From Mahella sp. (GTDB taxonomy: Bacteria > Bacillota > Clostridia > Mahellales > Mahellaceae), in assembly GCF_020054945.1 (NCBI RefSeq), contig NZ_JAIHAU010000018.1:1-40568 (forward strand): a stretch of 40,568 nt of DNA, given 5' to 3'. The position numbers and the translations under genes were made by a program. Below are positions 16,264 to 22,933 of this stretch, piece by piece (position 1 is the stretch's first letter; each line of letters starts with the position of its first letter). The notes beneath the pieces are model-generated. The model did not search any database. It saw nothing but the letters and a program-made list of their open reading frames with translations, and was not told where the DNA came from.

Positions 16264-17751
16264 TCATCTTCCTACTATCCCCACGCGGTTTACCAGCACA
16301 TCCAGCATCTCGTCCATGGCCGTTATAACCCGCGCCGCCGCATTATATGACTGCTGGAATTTGACCATATTGGTCAATTCTTCGTCCAACGAAACACCGG
16401 ATATAGACTGGCGCTTGCTTTCTATCTGGCCGATAAGCGCTTGTTCGTTATCGACCATGCGTATAGCCTGCTGGCTATCCACGCCCAACGTCGATATAAG
16501 CGAATTTATATAATCTTCAAAAGATCCGTTTTCGGTAAAAATACCTGTAGTTTTATCCCTAAGCTGCAAAAGCTCAAGCGCATTGGCGTTATTGCCAGGT
16601 TGCTCGATATTTCCCGATGCGGCTATGTTGTTCAGATCATCTATATCGGATGACACATTCATATCCTTGGCCGTCCAGTCATCCGCATCAGCCGATTCAA
16701 AGAACAGTTTGTCAGTAGTATCGTTTAAGCCATACCCCGTTTTATGCTCTTTATTAAATTCTGTAACAAAGGTTTTAGCCCACTCATTCCATTTAGACAT
16801 ATAGTAAGGAACGCCTACAGCCTCGTTTTGGCTGTCCACCGCCGTCGGGCCTATACCGTCGCGTATATCTATATAGCCTTTGAGCTGGCCACCGGTTATA
16901 TCAGCGGTTATATCCGCTCCATCCCACATGATCTTAAGCAGCCCGCCTACATCGGCCTCGTTCAGTTTTTCACCATCGGTGCGCGGCTCTATATCCAACG
17001 TATGCATGTCAAAATGGTTTACCAGTTCCTTATCGCCCATTTTAATGCTGAAATGGCCGTTTATATCCTCGTTTACGGTTATATCTATCATCTTGGATAA
17101 CTCATCCACCAGGAGATTGCGCCTGTCGCGCAAATCATTGGCCTTGGTACCTCCAAGCTCATATTTGAATATCTGCTCGTTCAGATCTCTTATCTGTTCT
17201 ATATGGGAATTTATGTCCTGCACAGTAATGGCCACGCCCTGATCAGCCTGCTCTTGCAAACCCTCAAGCTGAGTATATACATGCTGCACGGTATCGGCCA
17301 ATGTTATACCGCGTTCTCGCACCAGCGCCCTGACGCTCATGCTCTCAGGATTTTTGCTCAGTTCCTCCAAGCTGCTGAAGAACTGTTCGACTACAGTGGT
17401 TATACCAGTTTCGGAAGGTTCATTGAATATACCCTCCAAATGCTGAAGCATATCCCTGCGCACCTCCCATTGACCTGAAAGCTGACTCTCACTTCTGAAC
17501 TGTGCATCGAGATAACCGTCTCGCAATTGTCTTATCTCCTGTATATCAGCGCCCCCGCCCACCTGCCATCGGCCGTATATATAGCCCATGCCCAAAGTGC
17601 TAGGCGGCACTATGGCCTCGGATATAACTTGCTGGCGTGTATAACCCGGCGTGCCGGCATTAGCAATGTTATGAGCGGTCACATTGAGCGCCTGCTGTTG
17701 TAAATTTATAGCACTTTTGCCTATCTGTAAGCCATAAAATGTAGACGACAT
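16264..17751 (-). CDS. flgK: Flagellar hook-associated protein FlgK (HAP1)
   Basis: First junction protein at the hook tip, secreted by the flagellar export apparatus. At 495 residues it has the N-terminal rod/hook motif LNVTAHNIANAGTPGYTRQ and the stretch DLRDRRNLLVDELSKMIDI. The C-terminal D0 helix is intact: GVSLDEELTNMVKFQQSYNA, then ARVITAMDEMLDVLVNRVG. Unlike FlgL next to it, both termini are complete. ATG 17751 follows a GAGG-rich ribosome site that begins in the flgN trailer. It belongs to the leftward operon flgM-flgN-flgK-flgL-fliW-csrA. Confidence 0.95.
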   Translation of the reverse strand: MSSTFYGLQIGKSAINLQQQALNVTAHNIANAGTPGYTRQQVISEAIVPPSTLGMGYIYGRWQVGGGADIQEIRQLRDGYLDAQFRSESQLSGQWEVRRDMLQHLEGIFNEPSETGITTVVEQFFSSLEELSKNPESMSVRALVRERGITLADTVQHVYTQLEGLQEQADQGVAITVQDINSHIEQIRDLNEQIFKYELGGTKANDLRDRRNLLVDELSKMIDITVNEDINGHFSIKMGDKELVNHFDMHTLDIEPRTDGEKLNEADVGGLLKIMWDGADITADITGGQLKGYIDIRDGIGPTAVDSQNEAVGVPYYMSKWNEWAKTFVTEFNKEHKTGYGLNDTTDKLFFESADADDWTAKDMNVSSDIDDLNNIAASGNIEQPGNNANALELLQLRDKTTGIFTENGSFEDYINSLISTLGVDSQQAIRMVDNEQALIGQIESKRQSISGVSLDEELTNMVKFQQSYNAAARVITAMDEMLDVLVNRVGIVGR

Positions 17752-17761
17752 ATCCTCTACC

Positions 17762-18253
17762 TCACACCTTCTGATCCAGTATAGCCGGATTTATTTGTAC
17801 CTTATGCGTTTTGCCCCCGGCATCATAATTGATTTCCTCGGCGACATCCAGCAAAAGGCCTAACGTATAATCTATAAAATCTATGGAATTTTTTATAAGC
17901 TGGCTGTTCATCTCATTGAGGTCTCTAAACTCGGCCAATACAGCGCTCAAATGCTCCTGTATCGACTTAAGCTCCACGGACTCATGACCATCCAGTCTTT
18001 CCGTCAAGGTCGAAACGGTTATTTTATCAGCCTCCATATGCAGCTCGTCAGCTATGCGGTTCACGCATTCAACGCGCTGCATCTCGTAAATGCCCACCTG
18101 TTTTATCAGGTCGGTTTGGATTTCTACTATCTCGTCCAAGCGCTTCACATTCCCCGCCACAAGCACCTTGGCTTCTTCTCGGCATAACTCGAGCATTTGA
18201 TCATAGATCTCATTCTCGCCTTGCAGTATCGATACCAACTGTTTTATATTCAT
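17762..18253 (-). CDS. flgN: FlgN-family flagellar export chaperone
   Basis: A 163-residue, highly charged helical protein, expected to keep FlgK and FlgL soluble and deliver them to the export gate. The sequence is mostly long amphipathic helix (residues ~1-70 and ~85-145), for example QGENEIYDQMLELCREEAKV and NSIDFIDYTLGLLLDVAEEI, as in the FlgN/YvyG family. Sequence identity in this family is low, and the call rests on helix pattern plus position between flgM and flgK. There is no membrane segment or signal peptide. It is co-transcribed with flgM. Confidence 0.85.
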   Translation of the reverse strand: MNIKQLVSILQGENEIYDQMLELCREEAKVLVAGNVKRLDEIVEIQTDLIKQVGIYEMQRVECVNRIADELHMEADKITVSTLTERLDGHESVELKSIQEHLSAVLAEFRDLNEMNSQLIKNSIDFIDYTLGLLLDVAEEINYDAGGKTHKVQINPAILDQKV

Positions 18254-18269
18254 TCTTATACCGTCCTAT

Positions 18270-18563
18270 CTACGCTTTTTGGTCAAAACCGATTTCGTTT
18301 ATTATGCCTTCGGCTATCTTTCCTGCATCAATATTATACAATCCGCTGTTTATAGCGTTTGTTATGCCCTCCACCTTATCCTGGCGTATATCCGGCGCTG
18401 CTTTGGCGGCGGCTGCGATATCCTTAAATAAGCGCGCCTCATCGGACAGCGTCATGCCGTCCTTAGACGTCTCGGCAACGCCGCTCCCTTTAGCAACTGA
18501 AACCTTCTGGTTTTGGTATACCTGCCATATGCGCTGAGCGTTATTACCAGGTTCTATACGCAT
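18270..18563 (-). CDS. flgM: Anti-sigma-28 factor FlgM
   Basis: Binds and holds the flagellar sigma factor (SigD/FliA) until the hook is complete. The 97-residue protein has the typical N-terminal MRIEPGNNAQRIWQVYQNQK, a disordered middle rich in Ser, Lys and Gly (DGMTLSDEARLF) and the sigma-binding C-terminal half (RQDKVEGITNAINSGLYNID, then KIAEGIINEI). ATG 18563 is placed six to seven bases after GAGGTG; a GTG at 18572 is less likely. A sigma-D-type promoter 36 bases upstream implies that FlgM limits its own synthesis through SigD. Confidence 0.93.
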   Translation of the reverse strand: MRIEPGNNAQRIWQVYQNQKVSVAKGSGVAETSKDGMTLSDEARLFKDIAAAAKAAPDIRQDKVEGITNAINSGLYNIDAGKIAEGIINEIGFDQKA

Positions 18564-18599
18564 ATTAAACACCTCTTTATACTATTATCTTCACTGTTT

Positions 18600-18627
18600 A
18601 TATCGGCATAAGATAATATTTTATTTA
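18600..18627 (-). promoter_or_regulatory. Sigma-D (sigma-28) type promoter for the flagellar operon
   Basis: Read leftward, TAAA (18624-18627), 16 bases, then GCCGATAT (18600-18607), an exact match to the Bacillus SigD -10 element. It lies 36 bases before the flgM start. Confidence 0.85.
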
Positions 18628-18682
18628 TTCTTTCTGCGAAATGTATAATCCCATATTTAACATAAACTTAACAAGATTTTTA

Positions 18683-18711
18683 TTGACATCCGTGAAGTAT
18701 TAGTGTACTAT
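18683..18711 (+). promoter_or_regulatory. Sigma-A promoter of the gntR-ABC operon
   Basis: TTGACA (18683-18688), 17 bases and TACTAT (18706-18711). The -10 box lies inside the left half of the palindrome at 18696-18731. Confidence 0.8.
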
Positions 18712-18731
18712 ATATATAGTACACTAATACT
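18696..18731. promoter_or_regulatory. 36-bp perfect palindrome, probable GntR operator
   Basis: Half-site AGTATTAGTGTACTATAT is followed immediately by its exact reverse complement. It covers the -10 box and expected start point of the gntR operon. This position and symmetry fit autorepression by the YtrA-type GntR protein encoded downstream, whose relatives bind long AT-rich palindromes. Confidence 0.85.
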
Positions 18732-18748
18732 TAATTATGGAGGTGGCA

Positions 18749-18853
18749 ATGGAAGGATCGAAGCGTTGCCAGAACAAAATACGGATGAGCGGCAATGTTA
18801 TTGAAGAAGGGGAGATGAGGTGTTATTGTGGCAATGCAGGCTGTATTCGATGA
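18749..18853 (+). CDS. 34-codon leader ORF overlapping the gntR start
   Basis: ATG 18749 sits five bases after GGAGGT, the best ribosome site in this operon, and reads to TGA 18851-18853, past the GTG start of gntR in another frame. The peptide is MEGSKRCQNKIRMSGNVIEE followed by GEMRCYCGNAGCIR, with four cysteines, three of them in the last ten residues. I do not recognise it. It may be a translated leader that couples or tunes gntR translation, or chance reading through a leader with a strong upstream site. Confidence 0.45.
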   Translation: MEGSKRCQNKIRMSGNVIEEGEMRCYCGNAGCIR

Positions 18854-19235
18854 GAATTCGCCCATATATTTGCAGATAATGGATCTGATAAAGCAACGCA
18901 TATGCGCCAGCCTATGGAATTTAGGAGATCGGCTGCCATCGGTTAGGGAGATGGCTATTGAGCTGCGGGTCAATCCGAATACGGTGCAAAGGGCATATCA
19001 GGAATTGGAAAGAGAGGGGATGGTTTTTACGCAAAGGGGAATGGGGACCTTTGTAACAGAGGACCAAGCAAAGGTCGAAACGGTGAGAAACGAGCTGGCC
19101 TCTCGGCTGGTGCGGCAGTTTGTGGACGGCATGGCAAGGCTTGGTTTTGAACGAGAGCAGATACGCGTGAAATTGGATATGTATTTGGAAAATCGACCTA
19201 TGGAACAACAAGGCGATGATGAAGAAAGGGGATAG
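18828..19235 (+). CDS. GntR-family transcriptional regulator, YtrA type
   Basis: A 135-residue repressor-like protein. Residues ~8-75 form the winged helix typical of GntR proteins: PIYLQIMDLIKQRICAS, GDRLPSVREMAIELRVNPNT, VQRAYQELEREGMVFTQRGM and GTFV. The short C-terminal tail (~60 residues, helical) is that of the YtrA subfamily, which usually controls a neighbouring ABC transporter. GTG 18828 is seven bases after GATGAGG; an ATG two codons later is possible. It leads an operon with an ABC ATPase, a permease and a DUF4097 lipoprotein. Autoregulation through the palindrome at 18696-18731 is inferred. The effector is unknown. Confidence 0.92.
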   Translation: MAMQAVFDENSPIYLQIMDLIKQRICASLWNLGDRLPSVREMAIELRVNPNTVQRAYQELEREGMVFTQRGMGTFVTEDQAKVETVRNELASRLVRQFVDGMARLGFEREQIRVKLDMYLENRPMEQQGDDEERG

Positions 19236-19237
19236 GA

Positions 19238-19936
19238 ATGGACGCTATATTGGAGATTAAAAATTTGAAAAAGCGCTATGGCGGGCGCTGGGCGTTAAAC
19301 GGCATAGACCTTGAGCTGAATAGAGGGGATGTATTGGGGCTGGCGGGGCCCAACGGCAGCGGCAAAACCACCATGCTCAAGATAATCGCGGGCTTGACCT
19401 ATCCGACCGAAGGTTCGGTGCTGATAGCCGGCCATAAACCGGGGCCGGTGTCCAAAGCCCATACCGCATATCTGCCCGATGTGGATCATATCTATCGCTG
19501 GATGACAGTGCGTCAAGCCATAGAGTATGTTTCGGGTTTCTATGATGATTTCGATCACGATAGAGCCGAACGCTTGATAGAATTCATGGACGTTGAAACC
19601 GATATGAAGGTGGCCCATCTGTCGAAAGGCATGACCGAACGGCTCAAGCTTGTGCTGATCATGTCGAGAAATGCTGACTTGATATTGCTGGATGAACCTT
19701 TAGGCGGCATTGACCCTACCTCGCGCGATAAGGTCATCTACGCCATAGCTACAGAATATCGCTGGGAGAACAGCGCTATGATAATATCCACGCATCTGGT
19801 AAGAGACCTGGAGCCTATATTCGACAAAGTGCTGTTCCTCAAAGACGGGCGAACGGCTTTATTCGGCAACGCCGATGAGCTGCGGGCACAGCATAACGGC
19901 TCCGTAGAGGATATATTCCGGGAGGTGTTTGCATGA
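19238..19936 (+). CDS. ABC transporter ATP-binding protein
   Basis: A 232-residue ATPase that should power the permease encoded next. Walker A is GPNGSGKTT (residues ~36-44), the signature region reads HLSKGMTERLKL (a variant LSxGM in place of LSGGQ), Walker B is ADLILLDEPLGGIDP, and the switch His is in ISTHLV. The variant signature is common in the YtrB/EcsA-type exporters with GntR regulators. It starts two bases after the gntR stop and overlaps the permease by four bases (ATGA), so translation is coupled. The substrate cannot be read from the sequence. Antibiotic or envelope-stress export is a usual role for such modules (inference). Confidence 0.93.
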   Translation: MDAILEIKNLKKRYGGRWALNGIDLELNRGDVLGLAGPNGSGKTTMLKIIAGLTYPTEGSVLIAGHKPGPVSKAHTAYLPDVDHIYRWMTVRQAIEYVSGFYDDFDHDRAERLIEFMDVETDMKVAHLSKGMTERLKLVLIMSRNADLILLDEPLGGIDPTSRDKVIYAIATEYRWENSAMIISTHLVRDLEPIFDKVLFLKDGRTALFGNADELRAQHNGSVEDIFREVFA

Positions 19937-20754
19937 TGAATTTCGTTAAGCTTTATAATAAGGAATTTATGAAAGAGCGTAAATCGTTTGTCGTCACCCT
20001 CGTGCTTCTGTTTTTAGCGGAGGCTTTCCTGTATTCCCGCATAGGACATTGGCCTACCGGCATACCCACCTTCATATCGGGGATGATCGCTTTTGGCGTC
20101 GGCATCGGGGCTTTTTTCAATAGCTTCGACTATATGGGCGATGAATGGAAACGCAGCAACCATTACCTGATGCTGTCATTGCCGGTGCGCGGATGGGATA
20201 TATTCGGCGCAAAGCTCGCATGGCTTATGACCGAATTCGGCACCCATCTGCTGCTGTTGGGCGCTTATTCCGCTGTGATCCTTTTGGGCGAGGCTAGAGC
20301 GGCCGAGGTGCTAACGGCACAGTTGTATCAAGGGGTGATGGCTATGACTTGGAGGGTGTATGGCATCATGATCATACCGATGCTGTATACGCTGGCCAGC
20401 ATGGGTATATTGGCGCTGTTTGCTTATACCGTGAGCAGGACAGTAAAGCAGCTCAGCTTCCTTGCCAAGGCCGTGGGTTATATAGTGCCGCTTTGGTTAT
20501 TCTCATATTTGGCTCAAAAGGTCATGGCGGTATCCCCATCGTGGATGCATATAGAGATGCCTTTGGTCGACGCCTTGGCCTTGGATCAGTTAAAGCGGGG
20601 CCTGGAGAGCAGCGGCATTGTAAACGTCGATCTATGGGGTTTGGAAAACGCCGTATTGGGCATAGATATGGCATCGGTGGTTATATGGGCGGCAGGCATG
20701 GTAGCCATATTCATATTCGGTTCGTGGTTGCTTGAGAACCGCGTGGAAGCATGA
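19933..20754 (+). CDS. ABC-2 type transporter permease
   Basis: A 273-residue membrane protein with about six hydrophobic segments. After MMNFVKLYNKEFMKERKSF come FVVTLVLLFLAEAFLYS, FISGMIAFGVGIGAFFNSFD, LAWLMTEFGTHLLLLGAYSA, IMIIPMLYTLASMGILALFA, VGYIVPLWLFSYLA and a last one near the C terminus (VVIWAAGMVAIFIFGSWLL). The stretch MGDEWKRSNHYLMLSLPVRGWDIFGAKL is typical of ABC-2 permeases with a cytoplasmic loop after the second helix. It overlaps the ATPase gene by four bases. Together they make an exporter with two copies of each subunit, as is usual for the family. Confidence 0.88.
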   Translation: MMNFVKLYNKEFMKERKSFVVTLVLLFLAEAFLYSRIGHWPTGIPTFISGMIAFGVGIGAFFNSFDYMGDEWKRSNHYLMLSLPVRGWDIFGAKLAWLMTEFGTHLLLLGAYSAVILLGEARAAEVLTAQLYQGVMAMTWRVYGIMIIPMLYTLASMGILALFAYTVSRTVKQLSFLAKAVGYIVPLWLFSYLAQKVMAVSPSWMHIEMPLVDALALDQLKRGLESSGIVNVDLWGLENAVLGIDMASVVIWAAGMVAIFIFGSWLLENRVEA

Positions 20755-20765
20755 AAGGAGAAGGC

Positions 20766-21680
20766 ATGATGAAGCGTATATTTATGGCGGCGATGGTACT
20801 GGCGTTGTCCATAGCGCTGTTGTCGGGTTGCGGATTGTATGTGCGCAGCGGTGATGAAGAAGGAAGCGATTGGGTAGGCACAGACTTTGATGTGATGGAT
20901 TTTGACTTTGATTATGGCAAACCCGCATTTGAGCAGGCTAAACAGCAGAGCTTCGATGGCGGGAAAGTATCGAAGGTCGATATTGAATCCGATAATGCTA
21001 TAATAAACGTGGAGGCTTATACCGGCAATGAGATACAGATCGAATATAGAAAGCAGATTTACGGCAAAAACGTATCCCAGCAGAAAGCCGATGAGTTGAT
21101 GGGTGAGATATCGGTAAGCATTGAACAAATCGGCGATAGCATCGTAATAAAGGCTGAAACCGGCGATAAAATGGCTTTTGGCATAAACATACCCGATAAG
21201 GTAATCCGGCTGGATATAAAGATGCCGGCTGATAAAGCGCTGGTATTGAAAAACGGCAGCGGCATGATCGACATAAATGGCCTAGCTGAAGATATCGATA
21301 TAATCAATGGAAGCGCCATGATAGATTTAATGGATATAACCGGCAACATCGAGATAGAAACCGGCAACGGAATGGTCACCCTTGATACCGCGAGCATTAA
21401 GGATTTATCCTTGAAATCGGGCAACGGTATGATCGATGCATCGATAAATGAATTGGCCGGCGACAGCTATGATATCAATACTGGCAACGGCATGGTGATA
21501 CTAAAGCTTGGCCAGAACGCATCAGCCGACTTTACCATAACCACAACGAATGGAGCGGTGAATGCAGATATCCCATTGACCAAAAACGGCCGGACCTACA
21601 GAGGTTCCTTAAATGGCGGCGGTCCTAATATGAATATTTCAACCGGCAACGGCATGGTCAGCGTTTCATATAAGGAATAG
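20766..21680 (+). CDS. DUF4097 family beta-helix lipoprotein
   Basis: A ~304-residue predicted lipoprotein. A basic start (MMKRIFMAAMV) and hydrophobic core end in the lipobox LLSGC, so it should be anchored outside the membrane. After an acidic linker rich in Asp comes a repetitive beta region in which short turns recur: SGMIDINGL, SAMIDLMDI, GNGMVTLDT, GNGMIDASI, GNGMVILKL and a last GNGMVSVSY. This pattern fits the DUF4097/DUF2807 stacked beta-helix. These proteins often accompany GntR or ABC modules and sigma/anti-sigma systems; their role is not settled. ATG 20766 follows AAGGAG by six bases. An earlier ATG at 20751 overlaps the permease stop but lacks a site. It is the last gene of the operon. 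Confidence 0.85.
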   Translation: MMKRIFMAAMVLALSIALLSGCGLYVRSGDEEGSDWVGTDFDVMDFDFDYGKPAFEQAKQQSFDGGKVSKVDIESDNAIINVEAYTGNEIQIEYRKQIYGKNVSQQKADELMGEISVSIEQIGDSIVIKAETGDKMAFGINIPDKVIRLDIKMPADKALVLKNGSGMIDINGLAEDIDIINGSAMIDLMDITGNIEIETGNGMVTLDTASIKDLSLKSGNGMIDASINELAGDSYDINTGNGMVILKLGQNASADFTITTTNGAVNADIPLTKNGRTYRGSLNGGGPNMNISTGNGMVSVSYKE

Positions 21681-21698
21681 CCCAGAGGGCTATTCCTT
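21672..21698. terminator. Hairpin at the end of the gntR-ABC-DUF4097 operon
   Basis: A perfect 12-bp stem (AAGGAATAGCCC with GGGCTATTCCTT) and a three-base loop overlap the stop codon of the DUF4097 gene. No strong U-tract follows, so it may act partly as an mRNA 3' stabiliser. Confidence 0.5.
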
Positions 21699-21779
21699 CA
21701 TGTATGATCGATAAACAGTGTGCGCTCTTATCTGCACCAGTCTCGGTTTGTTCTTGCGTTTACAAATAAACATGGTGAT

Positions 21780-22187
21780 TTATTCTTTACGTTTATTGAT
21801 TCTATCCGCTATAAATAACTTATCCTCGGATTTTGTCTTTTTTGCTACAACTTTAGGTGCCAGGCCGTCGGTTAAACCTCGTTCCAGCTCTTTTAAGCAA
21901 CTGGCACAGAATCTGCCAGTGGTTATCGGTTTGCCGCATCGCTCGCATTCCAAACCCAGTCCCGGCTCCTTGAGCTCTAATCGGCCTTCTCTCAAAAATT
22001 CAAATATAATTTTTTCCTCCACCCCTGTGGCATCGGAAACCTCGGGTATAGTGGCCTTAGGGTGGTCATATACATATTCTCTTACAACTTTATACTGTTC
22101 GTCTAATTCTTCCAAGCATGCGGGGCAAATCTCTCCGCCGTTGGATGCAAACAGCTTGCCGCATCGGCTGCAATTGCGCAGTTCCAT
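21780..22187 (-). CDS. yvyF: YvyF-like flagellar operon protein with two zinc ribbons
   Basis: A 135-residue protein matching the family found between comFC and flgM in Bacillus (TIGR03826-type). It has an N-terminal zinc ribbon (NCSRCGKLF, then CPACLEEL), a central helical segment resembling a small DNA-binding fold (HPKATIPEVSDATGVEEKII) and a second ribbon (CERCGKPI, then CASCLKELERGL). The function is unproven; a role in flagellar gene control is often assumed from its place. It follows comFC by 14 bases and is the last gene of the leftward recD2-comFC-yvyF run. In Bacillus flgM would come next; here a rightward ABC module intervenes. Confidence 0.85.
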   Translation of the reverse strand: MELRNCSRCGKLFASNGGEICPACLEELDEQYKVVREYVYDHPKATIPEVSDATGVEEKIIFEFLREGRLELKEPGLGLECERCGKPITTGRFCASCLKELERGLTDGLAPKVVAKKTKSEDKLFIADRINKRKE

Positions 22188-22201
22188 AAACTCTTTCCCT
22201 C

Positions 22202-22933
22202 CTATTTCAAAACACCTGTCGCTAATGTAAAAACATAAACAGCCCTTGCTCCGCCGGCTAATAGCGCCTGTGTACAGGCATCGGCGGTAGCTCCCGTCGT
22301 CAATATATCATCTATAAGCATAATGGTCTTGCCTTCCGTATATTTTAAATTCTTTACAGTAAATGCCCCAGCTATATTGGCACGGCGTTCAGCTCTATCC
22401 AGCGCAGCCTGGGCTTTGGTATCCCGGCAACGGTACAATGCTTTGTCCAACACAGGGAGGTTGAGCTCGTAGCCCATGTATCGCGCCAGCAATGCCGACT
22501 GATTGTATCCGCGCTGCCTAAGCCTCTCGGAATAGAGCGGAACCGGAACCAACGCGTCGATATCCGGCCATGCTAGCCGGCTAACAACATGGGCCATAAG
22601 AATACCCAGAGGCTTGGCCAATTCACTATGGCCTTTGTATTTATATCGGTATATTGTTTCATGAACTGAAGGCATATACTCCAAAACAGCACCGGCTTTT
22701 ATAAATGACCGGCTGTATTCGGCGCAGTCGCGGCATATGTGCTGCTTAGCGCTATCTATCGGTTTACCGCAGATATCGCATAGCGGCGGCCTTACAAAAG
22801 GCAGCATATCCCAGCAACGTCTGCATATATTATATGGCATTACGAGCTCGTTCTCTTGCTCACAAAATATGCACGTATTAGCCGGAGGATATATTATATC
22901 GCATATATCCTCTATAAACGTCCGCCAATTCAT
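22202..22933 (-). CDS. comFC: ComF-family phosphoribosyltransferase-like protein (ComFC)
   Basis: Competence-associated protein of ~243 residues needed for DNA uptake in naturally transformable bacteria. The N terminus has a zinc-finger block with four CxxC-type pairs (CIFC, CRRC, CDIC, CRDC) typical of ComFC. The PRTase-like part has PLYSERLRQRGYNQSALLAR and the phosphoribosyl loop IMLIDDILTTGATADACTQA. ATG 22933 overlaps the recD2 stop (ATGA), so the two are coupled; the frame is open for 13 more codons inside recD2 but no site supports that. ComFA, the helicase partner in Bacillus, is not present; RecD2 takes that place. Confidence 0.92.
   Translation of the reverse strand: MNWRTFIEDICDIIYPPANTCIFCEQENELVMPYNICRRCWDMLPFVRPPLCDICGKPIDSAKQHICRDCAEYSRSFIKAGAVLEYMPSVHETIYRYKYKGHSELAKPLGILMAHVVSRLAWPDIDALVPVPLYSERLRQRGYNQSALLARYMGYELNLPVLDKALYRCRDTKAQAALDRAERRANIAGAFTVKNLKYTEGKTIMLIDDILTTGATADACTQALLAGGARAVYVFTLATGVLK

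Noticed and set aside
21220-21680. Repeated GNGMV/GNGMI coding units as a DNA repeat or CRISPR-like array
   Set aside because: The units vary in DNA and spacing and are explained by the beta-helix turns of the DUF4097 protein.
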